This document shows positions 1 through 5,079 of a stretch of 5,079 bases of DNA, one piece after another; position 1 is the first letter of the stretch, and each line of letters starts with the position of its first letter. Source of the stretch: an uncultured Spirochaetales bacterium (GTDB taxonomy: Bacteria; Spirochaetota; Spirochaetia; Sphaerochaetales; Sphaerochaetaceae); assembly GCA_937902565.1 (NCBI GenBank), contig CALFMX010000152.1, forward strand, positions 1 to 5,079, written 5' to 3'. The position numbers and the translations under genes were made by a program. Below the pieces are notes generated by a model. That model searched no databases, was not told the origin of the DNA, and saw only the letters and a program-made list of their open reading frames with translations.

Positions 1-93
1 CTCGGCAGTCACCTGCTCCGGGTGGTTAATGACACGCGAGACGGTCATTTTGGAGACATTCGCCTGCTTGGCCACATCCGATAAGGTCACCAT
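1..93 (-). CDS. LacI/GalR-family transcriptional regulator, N-terminal fragment (cut by the window edge)
   Basis: Only the first 31 codons lie in the window. They translate to a LacI-type DNA-binding head: MVTLSDVAKQANVSK followed by MTVSRVINHPEQVTAE. The pattern xTLxDVAxxAxVSxxTVSRVIN is the family's helix-turn-helix (about residues 4-23), with the start of the linker to the hinge helix after it. Such proteins bind operator palindromes as dimers and release them when a sugar binds the C-terminal periplasmic-binding-protein-like domain, which is off the window. The ATG at 93 is preceded by a GGGGGA stretch seven bases upstream; another ATG in the leader runs into a stop within five codons. 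The gene lies downstream of the permease in the same direction but beyond an intrinsic terminator, so it probably has its own promoter. Local control of the neighbouring sugar transporter is inferred from position. The effector cannot be told from this fragment. Confidence 0.9.
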   Translation of the reverse strand, partial: MVTLSDVAKQANVSKMTVSRVINHPEQVTAE

Positions 94-131
94 TTCTTCA
101 TCCCCCGTTTCAGAAAAATTGGTCTACGTCT

Positions 132-137
132 ATCATA
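132..137 (-). promoter_or_regulatory. Possible -10 box for the LacI-family gene
   Basis: On the minus strand TATGAT (five of six bases of the sigma-70 -10 consensus) lies about 40 bases before the ATG of the LacI-type gene, between that gene and the terminator of the upstream operon. No convincing -35 hexamer is present at 16-18 bases, so it is weak or activator-dependent if real. No clear LacI-type operator was seen in the 94-191 leader. Confidence 0.3.
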
Positions 138-191
138 AAGCATTCCGCTGTATTCGACGAGTCAGATCACACTTTTTTCGTCTAGGCCGCC

Positions 192-220
192 AAAAAGGAC
201 TCGCGTGCGCGAGCCCTTTT
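192..220 (-). terminator. Intrinsic terminator of the ABC transporter operon
   Basis: On the minus strand AAAAGGGCTCGC, loop GCAC, GCGAGTCCTTTT forms a 12-pair stem with a four-base loop. The single irregular pair is G-U in the minus-strand RNA but an A-C mismatch in plus-strand RNA, which supports use on the minus strand. The 3' arm runs into a run of five T. It lies about 57 bases beyond the permease stop codon and separates the transporter operon from the LacI-type gene. Confidence 0.88.
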
Positions 221-240
221 CAGGAAAAAGAGAGTCTGCT

Positions 241-265
241 TCCGGGTCGCCCCAAGCCACCCGGA
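241..265 (-). other. Small stem-loop just after the permease stop codon
   Basis: TCCGGGT and ACCCGGA form a perfect seven-pair stem around an 11-base loop, starting 11 bases after the permease stop. The RNA continues into a CT-rich stretch with five T and then the stronger terminator hairpin. It could protect the 3' end of the message or act as a first, weaker termination signal. No function is shown by the sequence itself. Confidence 0.35.
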
Positions 266-276
266 GGTCGTGGGGA

Positions 277-1221
277 TTAGCCCTTGTCCGCGCCAGCGGT
301 GATGCCGTTGACGTAGAACTTCTGCATGATAATGAACAAGATGGTGATGGGAACGGCAATCACGACACACCCGGCGATGAACCAGGTGAAGTAGGTGGTC
401 GACGTGCCCTTCGTCGCGTGTACCATGTTGTACAGCCCGTACGCGATGGTATAGGTCTTCGCGTTCCCCGAGGACGAGAGGATGATCCCGGAGAAGATGA
501 AGTCGGTCCAAGGCGCGATGAAGGCGGTCAGTGCAGTGTACACAATGATTGGCTTAGACATCGGCAGCCCGATGTGCAGGAACACCTGCCAGCGCGAGGC
601 GCCGTCCAGTGCGGCCGACTCGTAGAGGTCGGGGGGGATGGACGTGATGGCGGCGAGGTAGATGATCGCCGTCCATCCGGTATACTGCCAGGTGTCGATG
701 AGGATGTAGATGGTGCGGAAGTACTTCTCCTCGTTCATGAAGTAGATCGGGGGCAGGCCGAACCACTGCTGGCGAAGGATATTGAAGATGCCGGTCGAGG
801 GGGAGAGCAACTCGCCGAGGATGGCGATGACGACGACGGTGGAGATGAAGCGCGGCATATAGCTGACGGTCTGCACCAGACGCTTGAAGGGGGCGATGCG
901 CACCTCATTGAGCAGGATGGCGAAGATGATCGGGATGGGGAAGTTGATCACCAAGTTTATCAGGCTGAGGACCAGCGTATTGCGGAACGCCCGCCAGAAT
1001 GCGGGGTCGTTCCAGAAGCGCCTGAAGTACGTCAGGCCCACCCACTCGGTACCATAGGGTCCCATGCCGGGGCGGTAGCGGCGAAAGGCGAGCACGTTGC
1101 CGAACATCGGCACGTACTTGAAGAGCAAAAAGTAGAGCAGGGGGATGCCAAGCATGACGTAGAGCTGCCAGTACCTGATCAGGTACAGTGTCCCCCTACG
1201 CTTCTCTCTTCGTTCTTTCAT
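277..1221 (-). CDS. Carbohydrate ABC transporter permease, apparent LplB-type/MalG-type hybrid
   Basis: This is an inner-membrane subunit of a binding-protein-dependent sugar importer (MetI-like fold), 314 residues from the ATG at 1221. A GTG four codons earlier lacks a ribosome binding site, while GGGGG stands five bases before this ATG. In 314-residue numbering, six hydrophobic segments appear near 21-43, 77-104, 115-136, 170-194, 224-248 and 279-302. The EAA loop that docks on the ATPase is present (ESAALDGASRWQVF then IGLP, about 201-220). The first ~220 residues carry LplB/YtcP-type hallmarks (KYVPMFGNVLAFRRYRPG; TVSYMPRFIST; WQYTGWTAIIYLAAI). The last ~95 instead match MalG/MdxG permeases (YTALTAFIAPWTDFIF; ITILFIIMQKFYVNG; tail ITAGADKG), whereas LplB proteins usually end in SLW. 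The frame is unbroken. It follows the binding-protein gene by 54 bases and has no partner permease or ATPase nearby. Permease identity is sure; the hybrid origin is my reading from remembered family patterns. Confidence 0.93.
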   Translation of the reverse strand: MKERREKRRGTLYLIRYWQLYVMLGIPLLYFLLFKYVPMFGNVLAFRRYRPGMGPYGTEWVGLTYFRRFWNDPAFWRAFRNTLVLSLINLVINFPIPIIFAILLNEVRIAPFKRLVQTVSYMPRFISTVVVIAILGELLSPSTGIFNILRQQWFGLPPIYFMNEEKYFRTIYILIDTWQYTGWTAIIYLAAITSIPPDLYESAALDGASRWQVFLHIGLPMSKPIIVYTALTAFIAPWTDFIFSGIILSSSGNAKTYTIAYGLYNMVHATKGTSTTYFTWFIAGCVVIAVPITILFIIMQKFYVNGITAGADKG

Positions 1222-1226
1222 GCACT

Positions 1227-1231
1227 CCCCC
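1227..1231 (-). promoter_or_regulatory. Ribosome binding site that decides the permease start
   Basis: On the minus strand GGGGG sits five bases before the ATG at 1221. It can pair with the CCUCC of 16S rRNA through one G-U pair. The earlier in-frame GTG at 1233 has no purine-rich site at a useful distance, so the shorter protein (MKERREKRRG...) is preferred. The LacI-type gene in this window also uses a G-run as its site. Confidence 0.55.
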
Positions 1232-1241
1232 ACCGTATAGT

Positions 1242-1262
1242 GGGCCCCGCCAGGCGGGGCCC
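1242..1262 (-). repeat. GC-rich intercistronic palindrome between binding protein and permease genes
   Basis: GGGCCCCGCC, one central base, GGCGGGGCCC: ten perfect G-C pairs in a 21-base palindrome, starting 13 bases after the binding-protein stop and ending 20 bases before the permease ATG. No T-run follows on the minus strand, so it is not a canonical terminator. Stem-loops between binding-protein and permease genes in other sugar transporters (for example the malE-malF interval) protect the upstream message and lower downstream expression. The same role is inferred here. Confidence 0.75.
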
Positions 1263-1275
1263 CAGGACATAGTTG

Positions 1276-2811
1276 TTACAGGTTCGCGTTGTAGAGATCG
1301 ACGAACTTCTCGATACCAAGGCTCTTCATCTCCTTGACGTAGGCGTCCCAGTCACGATCGATGGACTTGGAGCCGGTCAGGAAGGCGGAGTTCCAGCGCT
1401 CGAAGGCGTCCGAGAGCGGAGTCTGCAGTGTCCCTGCCTCCTCGGCCTGGCGGTCATCGAAGCGGGGGGTCGGCGGGATGTACTGGATGACATCACCCAT
1501 CGCCTCGACCTCGGCGTTGATGCGCGCGTAGTTCTCGTCGTACTTGGTCATCTCGCGGGCATTGACCCAGACCATCTGCGTCACGTCGCTTCCACAGCCG
1601 TACTTGACCTGCAGGCTCTTGTAGATCCCCTCGCTGGAGTTGAGGATCTCGGGGACGAAGACGACCTTGCCACCGACGGTGTTGTAGGTTGTCCCCTCGA
1701 CGCCGAGGCACCACATCTTGGAGTTTTCGGCGGAGAAGAACATCTCGTCGACGGCACGGACGATCTGCTCGAAGTCAGCCCGCTTCGCCGTCTGTGCCGG
1801 GAAGAGGATACCGCCGCCAGTCTTGTCCTTGGGCTGGTGGTGGGCACCGGCCGGGCCGGCGAGGGCCGGGTACATCTGCAGCTTGAAGCCATCGATGGTT
1901 GAGTTGGCGGTCACGCCACCGATCTGGTCGTAGTAGGCGTAGGTTGCCATCGCCTTGCCGGTGGCAAGCTTCTGTGTCCACTTGTCCCCATCGATCGGGT
2001 CGGCCATCTCGGGATCGAGCAAGCCTTCAGCGTAGAGCTTGTGGAAGTAGGTGATGTAGCTCTTGTACTCATCGCTGATCGCACCGGCAAAGTAGCGCTT
2101 TGCCCCATAGTCCCAGCTGAGGGTATTGGAGCCACTCGAGCTGTTCTTGCCCAGCGACACACCCCACGAGGTCATCGTCATGCGGTAGAGCACCCGAGGA
2201 CCGGCGAGGATCGTCAGCGGATAGGATGAGGGGTTGTGCTGCTTGAAGACCTTGAGCACCGTATAGAGATCATCGAAGGTCTTGGGCACGGGGAGGTTGT
2301 ACTTCTCCAGCAGGTCCTCACGCAAGATCAAGCCACCATCGTAGAAGGGGATGTCAAAGAGCGCCGGCATGTAGTAGCGCTTGCCATCCTTGAGCTTGAG
2401 CAGGTCCACCACATCCTCAAGGCCAAACTCCTGTACCCTGGCATTGAAGTTGGGGGTCCACTCAGGGTAGTCGCTGATGGGAACGATCGCCCCGTTGAGG
2501 GCGAGGGCGGCGTTCTCACCCTTGGTCGACTGGTAGAGAATCACATCCGGGGCGTTGGTCTGGGTGTTGAGCGCCAACGACACCTTGGTCTGGTAGTCGG
2601 CGATGGGGATGATCTCCCACTCGACGTTTGCCCCGACCCTCCTTTCAGCCTCCCGGACTGTGAGCCAATCACTCTTGAAGGGCAGCGTCGCATTGTCCGA
2701 ATAGAAGACGGAGAATGAGAGCGGCCCGGAAGCCTTCTCCTTCACTCCAGCTGCCGTGAGCGGAGAGAGGAGCAAGATAATAGCAAGAACACACAACAGG
2801 GTTTTTTTCAT
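1276..2811 (-). CDS. Extracellular solute-binding protein of a carbohydrate ABC transporter (LplA/YtcQ-like)
   Basis: This 511-residue protein captures the sugar outside the membrane and delivers it to the permease. Residues 1-22 form a Sec signal peptide: MKK, a hydrophobic core (LLCVLAIILLLSPL), then TAAG before a charged start (VKEKASG). There is no Cys at the cleavage site, so it is predicted soluble or uncleaved rather than a lipoprotein. The mature part is long, as in LplA-type family-1 binding proteins. It has the NAPDV stretch near 86-90, a central RYYMPALFDIPFYDGGLILR segment (about 145-164) and the LGVEGTTYNTVGGKV segment (369-383), which resembles the G-EG-Y-V-GK motif common in this family. 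The ATG at 2811 has a perfect AGGAGG six bases upstream. It is the first gene of the operon, behind its own promoter. The ligand cannot be read from sequence; a complex oligosaccharide is plausible for the family. Family assignment is firm. Confidence 0.95.
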   Translation of the reverse strand: MKKTLLCVLAIILLLSPLTAAGVKEKASGPLSFSVFYSDNATLPFKSDWLTVREAERRVGANVEWEIIPIADYQTKVSLALNTQTNAPDVILYQSTKGENAALALNGAIVPISDYPEWTPNFNARVQEFGLEDVVDLLKLKDGKRYYMPALFDIPFYDGGLILREDLLEKYNLPVPKTFDDLYTVLKVFKQHNPSSYPLTILAGPRVLYRMTMTSWGVSLGKNSSSGSNTLSWDYGAKRYFAGAISDEYKSYITYFHKLYAEGLLDPEMADPIDGDKWTQKLATGKAMATYAYYDQIGGVTANSTIDGFKLQMYPALAGPAGAHHQPKDKTGGGILFPAQTAKRADFEQIVRAVDEMFFSAENSKMWCLGVEGTTYNTVGGKVVFVPEILNSSEGIYKSLQVKYGCGSDVTQMVWVNAREMTKYDENYARINAEVEAMGDVIQYIPPTPRFDDRQAEEAGTLQTPLSDAFERWNSAFLTGSKSIDRDWDAYVKEMKSLGIEKFVDLYNANL

Positions 2812-2817
2812 AACACC

Positions 2818-2823
2818 CCTCCT
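2818..2823 (-). promoter_or_regulatory. Strong ribosome binding site of the binding-protein gene
   Basis: AGGAGG on the minus strand lies six bases before the ATG at 2811. It is a full match to the anti-Shine-Dalgarno sequence, in line with the high expression usual for solute-binding proteins. It begins about 10 bases after the end of the leader hairpin. Confidence 0.85.
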
Positions 2824-2826
2824 TTT

Positions 2827-2860
2827 GTATTGTCAATACCCGACGGGTATCGATCGGTAC
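2827..2860 (-). promoter_or_regulatory. Cluster of overlapping inverted repeats in the leader of the transporter operon (candidate operator or RNA switch)
   Basis: Three inverted repeats follow one another. GTATTG-T-CAATAC (2827-2839) is perfect. ATACCC-GAC-GGGTAT (2836-2850) is perfect and shares bases with the first. GTATCGATCGGTAC (2847-2860) has one mismatched pair and shares bases with the second. The GTAT/ATAC/GTAC half-sites are centred about every 9-11 bases, that is on one face of the helix. They lie between the predicted transcription start and the ribosome binding site. A DNA-bound repressor here would act as a roadblock. In the minus-strand RNA the middle repeat extends to a nine-pair stem (2833-2853) that excludes the downstream hairpin. 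No known regulator motif was matched. Confidence 0.5.
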
Positions 2861-2915
2861 GTGTTGTGTGGTACAGCAACGAAGTTGGACGGGCGAGCAC
2901 CTGTACCTCCCCCTC

Positions 2916-2944
2916 AGTATACGGGGCTTGGCATCAGCTAGCAA
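2916..2944 (-). promoter_or_regulatory. Sigma-70-type promoter of the binding-protein/permease operon
   Basis: On the minus strand TTGCTA (2944-2939, four of six consensus bases) and TATACT (2921-2916, five of six) are separated by exactly 17 bases. The 30-odd bases upstream of the -35 box are AT-rich with A and T runs, like an UP element. Transcription would start near 2909, giving a leader of roughly 98 bases that contains the palindrome cluster. The -10 box is itself flanked by CCCC and GGGG in inverted orientation. Confidence 0.65.
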
Positions 2945-2971
2945 CACATTTTTTCACAGATTAAAATTCTA

Positions 2972-2986
2972 TGAAATTATATTTCA
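2972..2986 (-). other. AT-rich hairpin over the GNAT stop codon, at most a weak terminator
   Basis: TGAAAT, loop of three, ATTTCA forms a six-pair AT-only stem that includes the TGA stop of the GNAT gene. It is followed on the minus strand by an AT-rich stretch rather than a clean T-run. It is too weak to count as a confident terminator, so readthrough from the nagZ unit into the transporter operon is possible. Confidence 0.25.
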
Positions 2987-3475
2987 GTCGCTGATGATCA
3001 ACCGCGAACCGAGGAAATCCTTGTAGATTCCCGGCGTGGACCCCTCGATGATCGTGGCGCCGACCGTCTTGGCGTAGAACTCGGCCGGCCCTACCCCCCC
3101 GATGATGGCATAGGCAAATCCTGCCGCCCTCATCGCCTCAAGCGAGGCCAGGAGCAGGGCCTTGCCGATGCCGAGCCCCTGCTTGGCATCGAGGACCCTG
3201 GTCGGGCCGAAGAAGTTCGGGGCGGTGGCATCATAGCAGGCGTAGCCGATGATCGTCTTGCCCTCGGTGGCGATGAAGAGGGAGATGGGGGTGTTTGAAA
3301 AACACGTATCCGCCTCACCCCGTGCCGAGATTGAGGAGTGCTCCTCGATCCAGGAGAGGATCCTCACCTTGTCCGGGGCCATCGCCCGACGAATCTGGAT
3401 TCCACTCGCCGCGAGGCTCCGTACCAAATCCCCACTCGGGGGCAGCTCATAGAGCTTGACCAACATATCAGGCAT
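2984..3475 (-). CDS. GNAT-family N-acetyltransferase coupled to nagZ
   Basis: A cytosolic GCN5-related acetyltransferase of 163 residues from the ATG at 3475; it would transfer an acetyl group from acetyl-CoA to an amine. The acetyl-CoA-binding motif A is seen as QGLGIG at residues 99-104 (Q/RxxGxG/A type), after strand FFGPTRVLD and before helix KALLLASLEAMRAAGF. Motif B is IIGGVGPAEFYAKTVGA (124-140), and a short conserved tail STPGIYKDFL follows. The start is chosen because GGAGG stands five bases before ATG 3475; an earlier in-frame start at 3523 lies deeper inside nagZ and has no such site. The gene overlaps the nagZ 3' end by eight bases, so the two are co-translated. The substrate is unknown. 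Acetylating glucosamine units so that NagZ can cut them would fit, by analogy with the GlmA-type acetyltransferase of Clostridium acetobutylicum, but this is inference. Family certain, substrate not. Confidence 0.92.
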   Translation of the reverse strand: MPDMLVKLYELPPSGDLVRSLAASGIQIRRAMAPDKVRILSWIEEHSSISARGEADTCFSNTPISLFIATEGKTIIGYACYDATAPNFFGPTRVLDAKQGLGIGKALLLASLEAMRAAGFAYAIIGGVGPAEFYAKTVGATIIEGSTPGIYKDFLGSRLIISD

Positions 3476-5033
3476 CAAGACCTCCAAGGCCGATGGGGAG
3501 TACCCCCTCGGCAGTGAATTCACCCTTCAGGAGACGCTCGAGGACATCCGCCACGGCAGGAGAGAAGGAGTAGCAGGCGACGGTGCGGATGCGAGGATCG
3601 ACCAAGCCCAGGTCGTAGGGGTTGCGCAGCGCCAGAGCGAGCACCGCTCTGCCTGCAAAGCGGTTGACCAGATCGATCTGGCCCCGGTTGAGGTGCCCAT
3701 TGTAGGTGGCGATGACGACTGAGGTGGCATCAGAGGACGCATCGATGATCTGGTCGATCTCCGACCCGTCGGGGTTGTCGGAGCAGATGATGTACGGCGA
3801 GCCGAACCGCTCGCCCATGATCCGGCTGAAAGCCATCTCCTCAGATCCTTTGGCGGTGTTGGTGGTGCGAAAGAGGCGCGGGCTGATGAAGAGGGGCTGC
3901 CCGGAGAGGGTGAAGGGGACATCATTGACGACGGTAATCGTCTCCTGGTGGAGACGAAGGTTCTCCCTTCGATGCTCGCTCGAATCGACAACCGAGAGCG
4001 GTGGGCGATCAAAGGAGGAGAGCATCGCCTTGGCATCGAGGATTTTGGCTGTCGAGGCCCTCAACTCGCCCAGGTCAATCCTCCCCGCCTCGATAGCTGC
4101 CTCGATTGCCTCGACCGCCTCGACCCCCAGCTCTACGTGGTGGCTGATACAGGCAAGATCCACCCCCGCGGCGATGGCAGCGACGCACCCCTCTACGGTG
4201 CCAAAGTGGCGGGCGATGGCGTCCATCTCGAGGCAATCGGAGAAGACGAGGCCCTTGAAGCCGAGCTCCTCCTTCAGGAGGCCGGTGATGATGGCACGGC
4301 TCATCGTTGCCGGCACCGCCTCCTTCTCGAGGGAGGGGAAGAGGATGTGGCTACTCATCACCGCCTGTACCCCGTCAGCAATCGCGGCCCGGAAGGGGGC
4401 GAGGTGCTCCTCGAGGTGGGCGCGGTCCCCCGCTACCGTCGGCAGGGCGACATGGCTGTCGAGGTGGGTATCGCCGTGGCCGGGGAAGTGCTTGGCCGTG
4501 GCCATCACGCCCCCTTGCTGCAAGCCCTCGATCATCTTCGATGCGTAGGTGATGACCGTCTCGGCCCGATCGCCGTAGGAGCGTACCCCGATGACCGGGT
4601 TGTTGGGGTTCGAGTTCACATCGACCGAGGGGGCGAAGTCGACGGTGACCCCCATTGCCCGCAGTTCGGTTGCGGTGAGGAAGCCTGCACTGTATGCGTT
4701 TTGAGGCGTGCCGCTGGCGGCAATCGCCATCGCTCCGGGCACGTTGGTGCAGTCGGGCGAGAGACGGGTGATCATCCCACCCTCCTGGTCGATGCCGATG
4801 AGGGCGGTGGTCCCGCACGCCTCCTTGACGAGGGCCTGGATCTCCGCTGTCAAGGCGGCAAGTTGCTCCTTGCTCTCGATATTGTGGGCGAAAAGGATGA
4901 CATTGGCTATCTTGTGGGTGCGGATGGCCTCCCTAAACCGGTCATCGATCTGCGGTGTTGGAAATCCACAGACCAGGTGTTGGCCGACCAGCTCCCTCAC
5001 GCTCATCCGCTCTACGTCAACAGTAGTACTCAT
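3468..5033 (-). CDS. nagZ: Beta-N-acetylhexosaminidase, glycoside hydrolase family 3 (NagZ), two-domain cytosolic form
   Basis: It removes non-reducing terminal GlcNAc from beta-linked sugars such as muropeptides or chitin fragments. The protein has 521 residues from ATG 5033; an in-frame TTG at 5054 would add seven residues but would consume the GGGAG ribosome-binding region. The GH3 barrel covers about 10-340: IDQEGGMITRL (QEGG 83-86), NPVIGVRSYG (145-154), and the NagZ signature KHFPGHGDTHLDSH (181-194) with the Asp-His acid/base pair D192/H194. The predicted nucleophile is D266 in FSDCLEM. A second alpha/beta domain follows (about 358-514) with the RNPYDL motif (470-475), as in the B. subtilis NagZ (YbbD) and unlike the ~340-residue single-domain E. 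coli enzyme. No signal peptide or lipobox is present, so it should act on imported fragments. It is the first visible gene of its unit; its promoter is not visible in the 46 bases left upstream. All key residues are intact. Confidence 0.95.
   Translation of the reverse strand: MSTTVDVERMSVRELVGQHLVCGFPTPQIDDRFREAIRTHKIANVILFAHNIESKEQLAALTAEIQALVKEACGTTALIGIDQEGGMITRLSPDCTNVPGAMAIAASGTPQNAYSAGFLTATELRAMGVTVDFAPSVDVNSNPNNPVIGVRSYGDRAETVITYASKMIEGLQQGGVMATAKHFPGHGDTHLDSHVALPTVAGDRAHLEEHLAPFRAAIADGVQAVMSSHILFPSLEKEAVPATMSRAIITGLLKEELGFKGLVFSDCLEMDAIARHFGTVEGCVAAIAAGVDLACISHHVELGVEAVEAIEAAIEAGRIDLGELRASTAKILDAKAMLSSFDRPPLSVVDSSEHRRENLRLHQETITVVNDVPFTLSGQPLFISPRLFRTTNTAKGSEEMAFSRIMGERFGSPYIICSDNPDGSEIDQIIDASSDATSVVIATYNGHLNRGQIDLVNRFAGRAVLALALRNPYDLGLVDPRIRTVACYSFSPAVADVLERLLKGEFTAEGVLPIGLGGLDA
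3481..3485 (-). promoter_or_regulatory. Ribosome binding site that decides the GNAT start
   Basis: GGAGG on the minus strand lies within the nagZ coding sequence, five bases before the ATG at 3475. It fixes the GNAT start at MPDMLVKLYELP and makes the nagZ-GNAT overlap eight bases. Confidence 0.75.
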
Positions 5034-5079
5034 ATCGTCTCTTCTCCCTTGCAAATGTGTCTGAATCGTGGCGGGCAGA

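Noticed and set aside
205..1272. Long plus-strand open frame (355 codons) opposite the permease
   Set aside because: Its protein is rich in Asp, Glu, Gly, Arg and His in a low-complexity manner and fully antisense to a clear membrane permease. It is a frame shadow of GC-rich coding DNA and has no recognisable domain.
1273..1902. Plus-strand open frame (209 codons) opposite the binding-protein gene
   Set aside because: It is antisense to the C-terminal part of a well-supported binding protein, is Val/Leu/Asp-rich without any motif, and is the mirror of coding bias.
2831..2836. Perfect TTGACA on the minus strand as a -35 box
   Set aside because: The -10 position 17 bases later would fall on the ATG with a poor match. 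The hexamer is explained as part of the GTATTG/CAATAC palindrome.
3476..3523. Longer GNAT start at 3523 (16 extra residues)
   Set aside because: The extra residues are shared with the nagZ 3' end. A good GGAGG site points to the ATG at 3475, which gives a normal GNAT length.
3706..4548. Plus-strand open frame (280 codons) opposite nagZ
   Set aside because: It lies wholly antisense to the catalytic core of nagZ, is Ser/Arg/Pro-rich and shows no domain. Its openness follows from codon bias on the real strand.
5034..5054. TTG start for nagZ at 5054
   Set aside because: It would place the purine-rich GGGAG region inside the coding sequence; the ATG at 5033 begins a normal NagZ N-terminus.
1..5079. 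CRISPR arrays, tRNA or rRNA genes, insertion sequences or prophage genes
   Set aside because: No regularly spaced repeats, tRNA-like cloverleaf, transposase motif or phage protein was seen on either strand.

Overview
The window carries five genes, all on the minus strand. They sit in at least two transcription units plus a divided third: a two-gene unit for amino-sugar metabolism (nagZ and a GNAT acetyltransferase), a two-gene carbohydrate ABC import unit (solute-binding protein and one permease), and the first 31 codons of a LacI-family regulator that runs off the left edge. No RNA gene, insertion sequence or CRISPR array is visible, and no gene-free stretch exceeds 300 bases. The DNA is moderately G+C rich (roughly 55-61% in the parts I counted by hand). 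The 511-residue binding protein of the LplA/YtcQ type, the form of its signal peptide (ending in an Ala-Gly-Val-Lys-Glu stretch without a lipobox Cys) and the LplB-like permease N-terminus resemble Sphaerochaeta-like spirochaetes or Gram-positive carbohydrate users. I favour a spirochaete of the Sphaerochaetaceae type, with low confidence.

Reading in the direction of transcription (right to left): nagZ (5033-3468) encodes a cytosolic two-domain GH3 beta-N-acetylhexosaminidase. Its stop codon overlaps the start of a 163-residue GNAT (3475-2984), so the two are translationally coupled. No strong terminator follows. A 172-base AT-rich to structured leader then holds a good sigma-70 promoter (TTGCTA, 17 bp, TATACT) and a cluster of overlapping palindromes just before the ribosome binding site of the binding protein (2811-1276). 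A GC-rich perfect palindrome separates that gene from the permease (1221-277). A clear intrinsic terminator (220-192) closes the operon. The lacI-type gene (93 to beyond base 1) follows with its own short leader.

The most interesting object is the permease. Its first ~220 residues read as an LplB/YtcP-type (MalF-position) permease. From the EAA loop onward it reads as a MalG/MdxG-type permease, ending in the characteristic MalG tail (VNGITAGADKG). The frame is open and six membrane segments are kept. No partner permease gene is present before the terminator and the LacI gene. The simplest reading is a deletion by recombination in the conserved EAA region between an lplB-like gene and a malG-like gene, leaving a solitary hybrid permease. 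A misassembly giving the same join must be excluded.

Together the genes suggest import of a carbohydrate, possibly an amino-sugar oligosaccharide, and its intracellular trimming by NagZ. Membership of both units in one pathway is inferred from adjacency only. The ATPase of the transporter is not in the window; relatives of this type often use a shared ATPase encoded elsewhere.
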